A stretch of DNA of 64,000 nucleotides, taken from assembly GCA_949358305.1 (NCBI GenBank), contig OX442319.1:14568001-14632000 (forward strand), written 5' to 3'. Source of the stretch: Strigamia acuminata (Eukaryota; Arthropoda; Chilopoda; Geophilomorpha; Linotaeniidae). A program made the position numbers and the translations under genes. Position 1 is the stretch's first letter. Each line of letters opens with the position of its first letter. Below, piece by piece: positions 36,001 to 45,602 of the stretch. The notes beneath the pieces were generated by a model. It had not been told where the DNA came from, searched no databases, and saw only the letters and a program-made list of their open reading frames with translations.

Positions 36001-38690
36001 TTTTCAATTTTTGGCCATTTCTCCATACATTAGCCTTTGCTTTTTTGACAAATTTTAAAAAGTGCCAAAAACATGCTTAAGACATGTAAAATGCGCTAAA
36101 AAGTCGATTCCCGTTGGCGGAATTTGCATATCTGGCACCGTTGCAGAGATACACCACTTTTTCTGTTCAAAAAGTCAGTTTTTTGCTTATATCTCTGCAA
36201 CAGTGCCAGATATGCAAATTGCGCACACGGGAATCGATTTTTCAGCTCATTTTACGTCTAACCAGCACGTTTCTGGAACTTTTTCAATTTTTGGCCATTT
36301 CTCCATACATTAGCCTTTGCTTTTTTGACAAATTTTAAAAAGTGCCAAAAACATGCTTAAGACGTATAAAATGCGCTAAAAAGTCGATTCCCGTTGGCGG
36401 AATTTGCATATCTGGCACCGTTGCAGAGATACACCACTTTTTCTGTTCAAAAAGTCAGTTTTTTGCTTATATCTCTGCAACAGTGCCAGATATGCAAATT
36501 GCGCACACGGGAATCGATTTTTCAGCTCATTTTACGTCTAACCAGCACGTTTCTGGAACTTTTTCAATTTTTGGCCATTTCTCCATACATTAGCCTTTGC
36601 TTTTTTGACAAATTTTAAAAAGTGCCAAAAACATGCTTAAGACATGTAAAATGCGCTAAAAAGTCGATTCCCGTTGGCGGAATTTGCATATCTGGCACCG
36701 TTGCAGAGATACACCACTTTTTCTGTTCAAAAAGTCTGTTTTTTGCTTATATCTCTGCAACAGTGCCAGATATGCAAATTGCGCACACGGGAATCGATTT
36801 TTCAGCTCATTTTACGTCTAACCAGCACGTTTCTGGAACTTTTTCAATTTTTGGCCATTTCTCCATACATTATTAGCCTTTGCTTTTTTGACAAATTTTA
36901 AAAAGTGCCAAAAACATGCTTAAGACGTATAAAATGCGCTAAAAAGTCGATTCCCGTTGGCGGAATTTGCATATCTGGCACCGTTGCAGAGATACACCAC
37001 TTTTTCTGTTCAAAAAGTCTGTTTTTTGCTTATATCTCTGCAACAGTGCCAGATATGCAAATTGCGCACACGGGAATCGATTTTTCAGCTCATTTTACGT
37101 CTAACCAGCACGTTTCTGGAACTTTTTCAATTTTTGGCCATTTCTCCATACATTATTAGCCTTTGCTTTTTTGACAAATTTTAAAAAGTGCCAAAAACAT
37201 GCTTAAGACGTATAAAATGCGCTAAAAAGTCGATTCCCGTTGGCGGAATTTGCATATCTGGCACCGTTGCAGAGATACACCACTTTTTCTGTTCAAAAAG
37301 TCTGTTTTTTGCTTATATCTCTGCAACAGTGCCAGATATGCAAATTGCGCACACGGGAATCGATTTTTCAGCTCATTTTACGTCTAACCAGCACGTTTCT
37401 GGAACTTTTTCAATTTTTGGCCATTTCTCCATACATTAGCCTTTGCTTTTTTGACAAATTTTAAAAAGTGCCAAAAACATGCTTAAGACATGTAAAATGC
37501 GCTAAAAAGTCGATTCCCGTTGGCGGAATTTGCATATCTGGCACCGTTGCAGAGATACACCACTTTTTCTGTTCAAAAAGTCAGTTTTTTGCTTATATCT
37601 CTGCAACAGTGCCAGATATGCAAATTGCGCACACGGGAATCGATTTTTCAGCTCATTTTACGTCTAACCAGCACGTTTCTGGAACTTTTTCAATTTTTGG
37701 CCATTTCTTCATACATTAGCCTTTGCTTTTCTGACAAATTTTAAAAGTGCCAAAAACATGCTTAAGACGTATAAAATGCGCTAAAAAGTCGATTCCCGTT
37801 GGCGGAATTTGCATATCTGGCACCGTTGCAGAGATACACCACTTTTTCTGTTCAAAAAGTCAGTTTTTTGCTTATATCTCTGCAACGGTGCCAGATATGC
37901 AAATTGCGCACACGGGAATCGATTTTTCAGCTCATTTTACGTCTAACCAGCACGTTTCTGGAACTTTTTCAATTTTTGGCCATTTCTCCATACATTAGCC
38001 TTTGCTTTTTTGACAAATTTTAAAAAGTGCCAAAAACATGCTTAAGACGTATAAAATGCGCTAAAAAGTCGATTCCCGTTGGCGGAATTTGCATATCTGG
38101 CACCGTTGCAGAGATACACCACTTTTTCTGTTCAAAAAGTCAGTTTTTTGCTTATATCTCTGCAACAGTGCCAGATATGCAAATTGCGCACATGGGAATC
38201 GATTTTTCAGCTCATTTTACGTCTAACCAGCACGTTTCTGGAACTTTTTCAATTTTTGGCCATTTCTCCATACATTAGCCTTTGCTTTTTTGACAAATTT
38301 TAAAAAGTGCCAAAAACATGCTTAAGACGTATAAAATGCGCTAAAAAGTCGATTCCCGTTGGCGGAATTTGCATATCTGGCACCGTTGCAGAGATACACC
38401 ACTTTTTCTGTTCAAAAAGTCAGTTTTTTGCTTATATCTCTGCAACAGTGCCAGATATGCAAATTGCGCACACGGGAATCGATTTTTCAGCTCATTTTAC
38501 GTCTAACCAGCACGTTTCTGGAACTTTTTCAATTTTTGGCCATTTCTCCATACATTAGCCTTTGCTTTTTTGACAAATTTTAAGAAGTGTCTTTGCTTTT
38601 TTGGAAAATTTTAAGAAGTGCCAAAAACATGCTTAATGAGCTAAAAAGTTGATTCCCGTTGGCGGAATTTGCATATCTGGCACCGTAGAA
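30041..38690. repeat. 280-bp satellite, 30 full copies, each of two inverted ~140-bp halves
   Basis: Repeats start (AGTGCCAAAAACATGCTTAA) every 279-283 bp from 30180 to 38306, with partial copies at both ends. Copies are nearly identical; sites such as GACGTATAAAA/GACATGTAAAA, AAGTCTG/AAGTCAG and CACAGGG/CACACGG/CACACTGG vary. Within a unit, AATTTGCATATCTGGCAC.. and its complement ..GTGCCAGATATGCAAATT face each other across a 38-bp centre (about 30289.5), and a second dyad is centred 140 bp further on (about 30429.5). Short open frames (83 and 74 codons) recur in every copy simply because the DNA recurs. Confidence 0.95.
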
Positions 38691-38990
38691 TGATCGTTTT
38701 TATGGGCAGAAAGATTGTTTTTATGGGCAGAAAGATCGTTTTTATAGGCAGAAAGATTGTTTTTATGGGCATAAAGATCGTTTTTATGGGCAGAAAGATC
38801 GTTTTTATGGGCAGAAACCGTTTTTATGGGCAGAAACATCGTTTTTTTATAGGCAGAAACATCGTTTTTATAGGCAGAAACATTGTTTGCATAGCAAAAA
38901 CATCAATTTTATAGATGAAACATGGATTTAATAGCAAAACAATAGATTTTTTAACTAAAAACAACAACTTTTTGGCTTAAAACATCGTTT
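38691..38990. repeat. Right-flank copies of the 21-bp and 22-bp minisatellites
   Basis: From 38691 the 280-bp unit breaks off at CACCG and continues as GATCGTTTTTATGGGCAGAA units, then AAACATCAATTTTATAG-type units. These are the families found at 27.0-28.4 kb on the other side of the satellite. Confidence 0.85.
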
Positions 38991-39545
38991 TTATAGTCCA
39001 AATATAGTTATTTGCAGGAATAACAATGTAGTTATTTCCGAAAATTACCAAATTGTTATTTTCGAGTATAACCAAGCCGTTAGATCCGAGAATAACCAAA
39101 GCGTTAGTGTCGAGAATCACCAAGTCGTTACTTGTTAGATCCGAGAATAACCAAGTCATTACTCGTTAGATCCGAGAATAACCAAGTGGTTACTCGTTAG
39201 ATCCGAGAATAACCAAGTTGTGTGTTAGATCTGAGAATAACCAAGTGGTTATTCGTTAGATCCGAGAATAACATTTGAATTTGACGTTTGACGTTTAACC
39301 TTTAACCTTTAACTTTTGACCTTTAACCTTTAACTTTTGACCGTTGACCTTTGATGTTTGACCTTTAACCTTGATCTTAACCTAGGTTAGGTGAAAGGTC
39401 AAGGTTAGGTTTAGGTTAGGTGAAAGGTCAAGGTTAGGTTTAGGTTAGGTTAAAGGTCAAGGTTAGGTTTAGGTTAGGTCAAAGGTCAAGGTTAGGTTTA
39501 GGTTAGGTCAAAGGTCAAGGTTAGGTTAGGTTAGGTCAAAGGTCA
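38991..39545. repeat. Right-flank 30-bp minisatellite followed by GACCTTTAACC / GGTCAAGGTTAG repeats
   Basis: 39000-39270 carries CGTTAGATCCGAGAATAACC units. 39275-39370 carries TTGACCTTTAACCTTTAAC; 39370-39545 carries GGTCAAGGTTAGGTTTAGG units, the reverse orientation. The order and families mirror 29.1-30.0 kb. Confidence 0.8.
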
Positions 39546-39640
39546 AGGTTAGGTTAGGTTAGGTTAGGTTAGGTTAGGTTAGGTTAGGTTAGGTTAGGTT
39601 AGGTTAGGTTAGGTTAGGTTTAGGTTAGGTTAGGTTAGGG
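39540..39640. repeat. Interstitial (TTAGG)n tract
   Basis: About eighteen uninterrupted units of GGTTA, with a TTTAGG variant at the right edge. (TTAGG)n is the usual arthropod telomere repeat; here it lies inside the sequence and grades into GGTTAGGTCAAAGG units on its left, so it looks like part of a subtelomere-type repeat mosaic. Confidence 0.9.
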
Positions 39641-41099
39641 GCAAAGCAGTGAAAATGGTTTAATTTGTATTTGTTTGTTGTGTTTTATTTGTTTTTGCAT
39701 TGAATTAGCTTTTTTTATTTTCCTAATATTTTGGGATTTTCTTTTAACTGTTTTTTTCTTTCTTTTTCCTCCAATTAGTTATTTGGGCTTCTGTGGGAAG
39801 GCAGCCCTAGTGCAGTCCTAGTGCCCCAGGTGAGTTGGTTTATTTACTTATTATTTCAGCCTCAAATGGCGGTTAACTGCAAGATCAAAATGGCTTTTTA
39901 TTTCATTGATTTATTTTTTTTTTTTTTTCTTCCTCCAGGAATTTTTGGTGTTGCCTTCTTTTGCAATCAGGAGGATCGCCCTTAGGCCCTGCCCAGGTCA
40001 ATATGGGGACACGAGGGGTGAGTTCAAACTATTTTTAATTTTTACATCCCAATAGACTGGACCCTGTGGACTCAGTCATACTGTTCTGTAGGTGAATGCA
40101 ATGTGGGTGATGTGGTCTTGTGTTAGTTTGTTGTGTCTTCAGGAGCCCAAATCTCAAATTTTCTGTGAGTTTTTTTTCTTTTTGGTCTTTGAATTGATGG
40201 ATTTTTGGTGTGTAATTTTGGTGTTTTTTTTTAATTTTTGGTCCTTTTTTTGGTTTTTTTTGGGGGTTTTTTGGTCCTTTTTTTTTTTTTTTTTTTTGGT
40301 TTTTTGTTTTTTTTTAGTACTGATTACTTTGTGGTGGATGAATACATTATTTGGATAATTTGTTAGTATAAATTTATAAACTGGCCCTCCAAATTGCTCT
40401 TCCAGCTCAAAGAAAAATGCTCTTGTGGGTAATTAACACTGCAGTGCCACGTTAGTGTGTTCATTCAATGGAAACAAAAAACCTCTGATGCATTTCATAT
40501 TTCATATTTGGGAATTGGAAATTGGAAATTGGGAATTGATAATTGGTAATTGGTAACTCAAGAATTGAACCAAACGATGCTTAAAGCTGGAGAAAGAATA
40601 GGATAAACACAGTAATTACAGTATCAAATTTCGTCCAAATTCATATAAAATTGATGAAATTTTGTCAAAATTCATCTAAAATTCATGAAATTTTTTCAAA
40701 ATTTATCTAAAATTCATCTAAAACTGATCAAATTTGGTCCAAATTCATCTAAAATTGATCAAATTTGGTCAAAATTCATCTGAAATTGATCATTTTTGGT
40801 CAAAATTCATCTAAAATTGATCAAATTTGGTCCAAATTCATCTAAAATTGATCAAATTTGGTCAAAATTCATCTAAAATTAATCAAATAATTTTTAATTT
40901 GCATTTCTGTTGTTTATTCGGTAATGAAATCTGAAATGTTTGGTTTTTTTTTTTCTTTCTTTTTTTGGGCGTTTTTTTTTTTTTTTTTTGTTTTTGTATT
41001 TTATTTTATAAATTGTAGGCTTGAAAAGAGAAATGTAACGTGTGCATGCTTTATTGCTTGTGATTATTTTTGATTCGAAAACATGACACTTTTCCACGT
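39641..41099. other. AT-rich stretch with exon-like segments and a 30-bp tandem repeat
   Basis: Short GC-richer segments with intron-like edges occur at about 39779-39829 (ends CCCCAG|GTGAGT) and 39939-39996 (after TCCTCCAG). 40640-40890 is a tandem repeat of about 30 bp (AATTCATCTAAAATTGATCA). 40200-40320 is very T-rich. I find no open coding gene. Confidence 0.5.
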
Positions 41100-42241
41100 T
41101 GTTTCTTGCTGTTCTAGTTCGCGAGGTTGTTAACTGGACCGGGATCTCAAACCGGGTCAATGACGCTAGTCTCGTCGGCGGTTGCGGACGTCGCCACCGC
41201 ACGCCACGGGCGCTGCCGGCGCGCCGCTAGCTCGTTCGTTTCGGTGCGTGGTCCGACAGCGCCGCCCGACACCGGTTTCGTCCCCGACGCGCCAGTTTGC
41301 AAGGTAAGACGGGTTTTCTTTGCTTTTTCCGCGGCCTAGGGAAACAGACGATCCAAAAGCAAGCACACGTTGACGCTGACGTGTGTACTTGGGAAGCGCC
41401 CTCTGTATACGGCACTAGGAAGTTGGCGAAGCTAGCGCGCTTCCCTCGTTCGCCATTTAACAACATACGGGTGTTTTTGGTGTTCTAAAAACCGTTTTCA
41501 CGGTGCCTTGTTCTGTACAAACTGCTAGAAAATGTTCGTGGCCGGCCGCACGGGCAGCTGAATCAATTCGATGTCGGCGAGCAAGGAAAACTAAAGACGC
41601 TGGATTTGGGCCCGATCCACTGTAGTTTTATTTTCCCTTGCTCGCCGACATTCAGCTGCCCGTGCTTCCGGTCACGAACATTTCCTAGCAGTTTGTACAG
41701 AACAAGGCACCGTGAACACTTACTTTTTGAATATAAAGTCAATTATTGATGATTTAAAACGATCTTTAACGTTTTTTTCTTTAATCTAGGTGTGCAGGCG
41801 CACCAGAATGCAATTTTCGACGTTTGTTGCGTACCGGGAGAGTGGAATATCTTTGACCACGGCTATTTTGGACGTCGAGCAGGAAAACAGAATAGCCAAG
41901 TTTTCTGGTCCTAAAGGGAGCATCAAATGGGCAGATTTTAGAACGATGGATAAAAGTGGGTAATGAAATTAATTTCTGACTAGTTAAATGTTGAATTTTA
42001 ATTTTTTAAAATGTTTTTCAGGTGTTTTTGCGACAGCAGCGAGAGATGAGTTCGTTATTGTTTGACAGGCGATTGATAATTCGGAAACAGGTAAATTTCC
42101 ATTTTTCAACAAATTTTATTTAGTTTTAATTTAATTCAATTTAATTTTTACTCTTTAGTTGGATCATTTGTTTGCCAGCGGCTGCGACAACGTGATCTAT
42201 AAGTACAACTGCCTTTTGGTCTACTTCCGGAAGGATGGGGT
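41100..42241 (+). pseudogene. DTL: DTL/CDT2-like WD40 gene fragment, broken
   Basis: CDT2 is the WD40 substrate receptor of CRL4 ubiquitin ligase. Recognisable pieces: a GC-rich exon ending at 41303 (..APPDTGFVPDAPVCK); an exon 41791-41957 with VQAHQNAIFDVCCVPGE in one frame, then in another frame TTAILDVEQENRIAKFSG..KGSIK; an exon 42022-42091 with VFATAARDEFVIV followed by TGA where the family has Trp-Asp; and an exon 42160-42240 with LFASGCDNVIYKYN. GT-AG borders persist. A frameshift, a Trp-to-stop change and missing middle exons show decay. A foldback element has inserted between the first two exons. Confidence 0.55.
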
Positions 42242-42475
42242 ATGCAAAATTGGTTACACAAAGGGAATAATTAAATACATTGTTTCTTCTCACAAATTGA
42301 ACCTAATGGTCGGATATATATTGTAAATCATTAATTACCACATTTTTTTGTCGTTTTAATGGGTTAATTTTTAATAAGTGTTTCCTTGAAAATATAAACA
42401 TCAAAAGCAAGCACATGTTGACGTGTGTTAACGTGTGCTTGCTTTTGGATCGTTTGGTTCTCTAGGCCTGTCGCA
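41331..42475. mobile_element. Inverted-terminal-repeat pair enclosing DTL-like exons
   Basis: 41331-41383 and 42429-42475 are inverted copies of one sequence sharing the core ACGATCCAAAAGCAAGCACA (exact in part; the right copy is its complement). They could be the ends of a 1.1-kb non-autonomous element carrying gene-derived DNA, or two unrelated insertions of one MITE. Outer boundaries and target duplications are not clear. Confidence 0.35.
41499..41714. repeat. Foldback element with ~90-bp arms
   Basis: Left arm from CACGGTGCCTTGTTCTGTAC; right arm ends GTACAGAACAAGGCACCGTG. Arms stay complementary through GGGCAGCTGAAT and GTCGGCGAGCAAGG with a few mismatches, leaving a ~35-bp loop. Non-coding hairpin element inside the DTL-like locus. 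Confidence 0.8.
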
Positions 42476-43046
42476 TTGCTAGGGTTAACGTGTGCGATCA
42501 GGAGAATCGCACACATTGCATTGCTAGGAGTAGATCAAACGTTGACAGGTGAATTTATTAACACTTTTTGCTCTTTGTAGGTTTTTTTACTCGAATTATT
42601 AGCTGAAACGGGGACTTTGGATTGAAATTGGTTCATTGAGTTTTGAATGCGCTCGAATTAGGAATTAACACGTTGGAAGTAATTTATTGACGAGTTTTAC
42701 TAAATGTTGACGATTTTGATGAAATTTCATTAATTTTTTATGAAATTTCGATAAATTTTATTAATTTTAAATAAATTTTGAAAGAAATTTCGACGAATTC
42801 TCTGCAGTTTGGATACCTTTTGATGAAATTACGACGAGTTTTCTTAAATTTTGATAAAATTTTGACAAGGTTTTTAAATTTTGATGAAATTTTATGAATT
42901 ATGAATTTTTTTAGAAGTTTAAACGAAATCGATTAAGTTTGGATGAAACTTCGACGCATTCAATTAAGTTTTAATAAATTTTGTGGAAATTAAAGTTAAG
43001 AAAACGTAAAATTGTAACAATTCCTTTATTTCTCTCTGCAACCAAG
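42242..43046. other. AT-rich spacer with degenerate TTTTGATGAAATTT repeats and a small palindrome
   Basis: 42402-42445 is a palindrome AAAGCAAGCACATG..CGTGTGCTTGCTTT. 42680-42980 repeats GAAATTTCGACGAATT-like words. No gene seen. Confidence 0.5.
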
Positions 43047-43411
43047 GTAAAAGACGCTGCAATTCAGGAACTAGAGTTCCAAGTGGAGGAAATGATGACC
43101 ATGTTGGCGTAAAATCCGGGACAAATCGACCTGTATGTGCCCGTGTTCTTAGAGAGAGCATGCGACTGCACGTATACTAGTGAAATGATGAAAGCGGCTA
43201 CGGACACAATCTTTGAGAAGGTAAAAAATGGGAAAAGTTGGAAAAATTGGGGATAATAATAAATTGGAAAATTGAAGGGAAAAAAAATGAAAAATTGGGA
43301 AAATTTAAAGATTTAAAATTGTTTTTGTCATTGCAGTCGGTTGTGTGGCCAAACCTGAGATATAACGGCATAATTAAAGAAGGCGAGCGGGTTTTTATGG
43401 TAGAAATTTAA
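43047..43411 (+). pseudogene. PAIP1-like (MIF4G) gene fragment with in-frame stop
   Basis: Exon 43047-43220 reads AAIQELEFQVEEMMTMLA, then stop, then NPGQIDLYVPVFLERACDC..MMKAATDTIFEK; the next block 43337-43411 reads SVVWPNLRYNG before diverging and stopping. The pattern NPG-ID-Y-FLE..IFEKS..PN-RYNG fits the MIF4G repeat of PABP-interacting protein 1, a translation regulator binding poly(A)-binding protein and eIF4A. Splice edges are intact, the TAA replaces a Lys/Glu-like codon, and the next block loses homology after RYNG. A relic. Confidence 0.5.
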
Positions 43412-43723
43412 TGGCTATGTTGTTGGCAGATTCGTTTGCTACGAGTGGGAATGAGTGACGAACCGCAGCATTGATTCGGCTGGTGTTGACGACGCTCTCG
43501 TCAAGTTAGCTCTTCGCCCCTGCAACGTCATTGTTTTGCATTCCCGCCTCAAAGCACGGTGACTGGCCAGGCTGTGCATTGCCGGCAGAAGTGAGAAACA
43601 ATTTTCGTGCGCGGGCCCAGGGCATTTATTTCCGATATTTCAGTGATAAAAATGAAAATTCACTAAAATTTCGAAATAAAAATGTAATTTCAGGGAAATG
43701 TTGGCGGAATTTAGTCAAAACTC

Positions 43724-44035
43724 ATCCAGAGTATTGACTAATTGGACACGCCGAGCGCTTGGCACATTTTTCATATCAATGCTCATTCGTTTTATTTCCT
43801 TTTTTTTTTATTTCCATAAAGAAAGTATATTCAATCAAATCGTTTTTTTGGGTGGGAATTGGTTACGAATTTAATGGATCACCGAAAACCCATCAGGACG
43901 TTCAATCTGGTAGTAACAGGTGGTGCCAAATAATAAATAAGCAATGTTTTGTATGAAAAAAATAGATAAGTGAATGTTAAATAATTTCTAATTTGCATTT
44001 CAGTTGTTTATTTGGTAATGAAATATGGATTTTCT
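43724..44035 (+). repeat. ~310-bp direct repeat, copy 1 (copy 2 at 45004-45317)
   Basis: Starts at GTATTGACTAATTGGACACG and continues through GTGGGAATTGGTTACGAATT to TTGCATTTCAGTTGTTTATT. The second copy begins about 1,280 bp downstream. A third partial relative of its right edge lies at 40890-41060. The two full copies flank the first BRWD-like exons. Confidence 0.85.
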
Positions 44036-44284
44036 TTGAAAAGACAAATGTAACGTGTGCATGCTTTATTGCGGGAATTGGAACAATCAAGGAAAGTGGC
44101 GCTGGTATTTGAAGCAGACTTTGGATTTCTCCATCAAAGATCGTTTGTCGTCGTCCGGTTGGCACCCCGCACAAGCAACTGCTAATTTGGTTGCGCCAAC
44201 TAGGCAAGTGGTTTTTTTTTCGGGGGGACGCTTGATGAGGGCCCGGTCAAGCGTTCTCCAAAAGAAAAAACTACTTGTGGCCTG

Positions 44285-45602
44285 TGCAGGTGTGTGATAG
44301 GCTGGCTCTGGTTCGAGCACGTTTTTTTCCCTTTTGGGCACCCTCACAATCCTCGTTTATTACTCAGTGCTGGGCATGATGGACTAATAGTTTTATCAAC
44401 AGGATCTCTGATTAAAAGAGGAAACATTCGTGTCGTGCAGCGCAGCTTTGGGCCCCTAAAAAAAGTCGCACATTCGTCACCACTCACTCACTCACTCTCG
44501 TTTTTGGATCTTGTGTTGCCGTTCGAACGGGAGCACACGGACGTTGTTCTCCTACCCGGGACGAACGAAATAATGTTGGACGGAAAAGTGAGCGTTTATT
44601 TTTCTCTTTATTAAACGTTAGTTTATTTATTTTTGGATTTATTTATTTCAGTTTATGACAGTTTTGTTTCGTTTTGTTGGAGCTGATTTTGCCTTGAATC
44701 AAAGAGATATTGACCGACAAGATATTATTTGAGCCGATTACGTTGACTCGGGTGTGCAGGGACGGCGAATTGATTGCTGGCATAATTGTGTTGATGAAAA
44801 TTGGCTCATTTTGTTGGCGAAATTTGAGGGAAACTGACTAAATGAACTTTCACGAATTTTGTCTAAATTTGATATATTTTCCACGAATTTCGTCTAAATT
44901 TGATGAATTTTGACTAAATCCGACGGATTTTTTTGTGAATTTAGTCAAAATCCGACGGTTTTTTCGTGAATTTAATCAAAATCCGTCGGATTTTTCATGA
45001 ATTTAGTCAAAACTCAGAGTATTGACTAATTGGACACGCCGAGCGCTTGGCCCATTTTTCATATCAATGCTCATTTGTTTTATTTCCTTTTTTTTTATTT
45101 CCATAAAGAAAGTATATTCAATCAAATCGTTTTTTTGGGTGGGAATTGGTTACGAATTTAATGGATCACCGAAAACCCATCAGGACGTTCAATCTGGTAG
45201 TAACAGGTGGTGCCAAATAAGAAATAAGCAATGTTTTGTATGAAAAAAAAAGATAAGTGAATGTTAAATAATTTTTAATTTGCATTTCAGTTGTTTATTC
45301 GGTAATGAAATCTGGATTTTCACGGACATTCGAATGGGAAATATAAAAAAGTACGTTTGTTATAAGGTTTATTGAATATGAAATTTAAAAAAAAGAGTTT
45401 TTGTGATTTAGTGTCCCCCGGAACAATTCTTCCAGACCGATTACATTCGCGATTCCAATCATCACGTTTTGAATTAACAAACTCAACAAGTGCCGTTTCT
45501 AGTGGATACAGACGGGAATCCGTACCCGAGGTCTATCAGAGGCTAGTTCCTGGAAGGGAGAACTGTAACGATTCGCAATTAGTTCCTCATATAGTCGATG
45601 GT
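44285..45602 (+). pseudogene. BRWD/PHIP-like WD40-bromodomain gene fragment, broken
   Basis: Block 1 (about 44330-44400) reads HPHNPRLLLSAGHDGLIVL, the WD40 repeat before the linker in BRWD/PHIP chromatin proteins. Block 2 (about 45420-45602) reads EQFFQTDYIRDSNHHVLN, stop, QTQQVPFLVDTDGNPYP, then after a one-base frameshift VYQRLVPGRENCNDSQLVP, ending at a GTAATG donor. In the family these two segments lie in this order, with the WD40 repeat before the QTQQ..YQRLVPGRE segment. One stop and one frameshift show loss of function. The intervening segment (44480-44590, ..EHTDVVLLPGTNEIMLDGK) is exon-like but I do not recognise it. Confidence 0.55.
45004..45317 (+). repeat. ~310-bp direct repeat, copy 2
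   Basis: Near-identical to 43724-44035, with small indels in T and A runs. It separates two BRWD-like exon fragments, so it may be intronic sequence that was duplicated with the pseudogene. Confidence 0.85.

Noticed and set aside
30181-38583. Dozens of 83- and 74-codon open frames repeated every 280 bp
   Set aside because: They repeat because the satellite repeats; paired overlapping frames and indels of one base between units show no coding constraint.
30041-38690. CRISPR-like appearance of regularly spaced repeats
   Set aside because: Units are contiguous 280-bp monomers with no unique spacers, in a eukaryotic intron-rich context.
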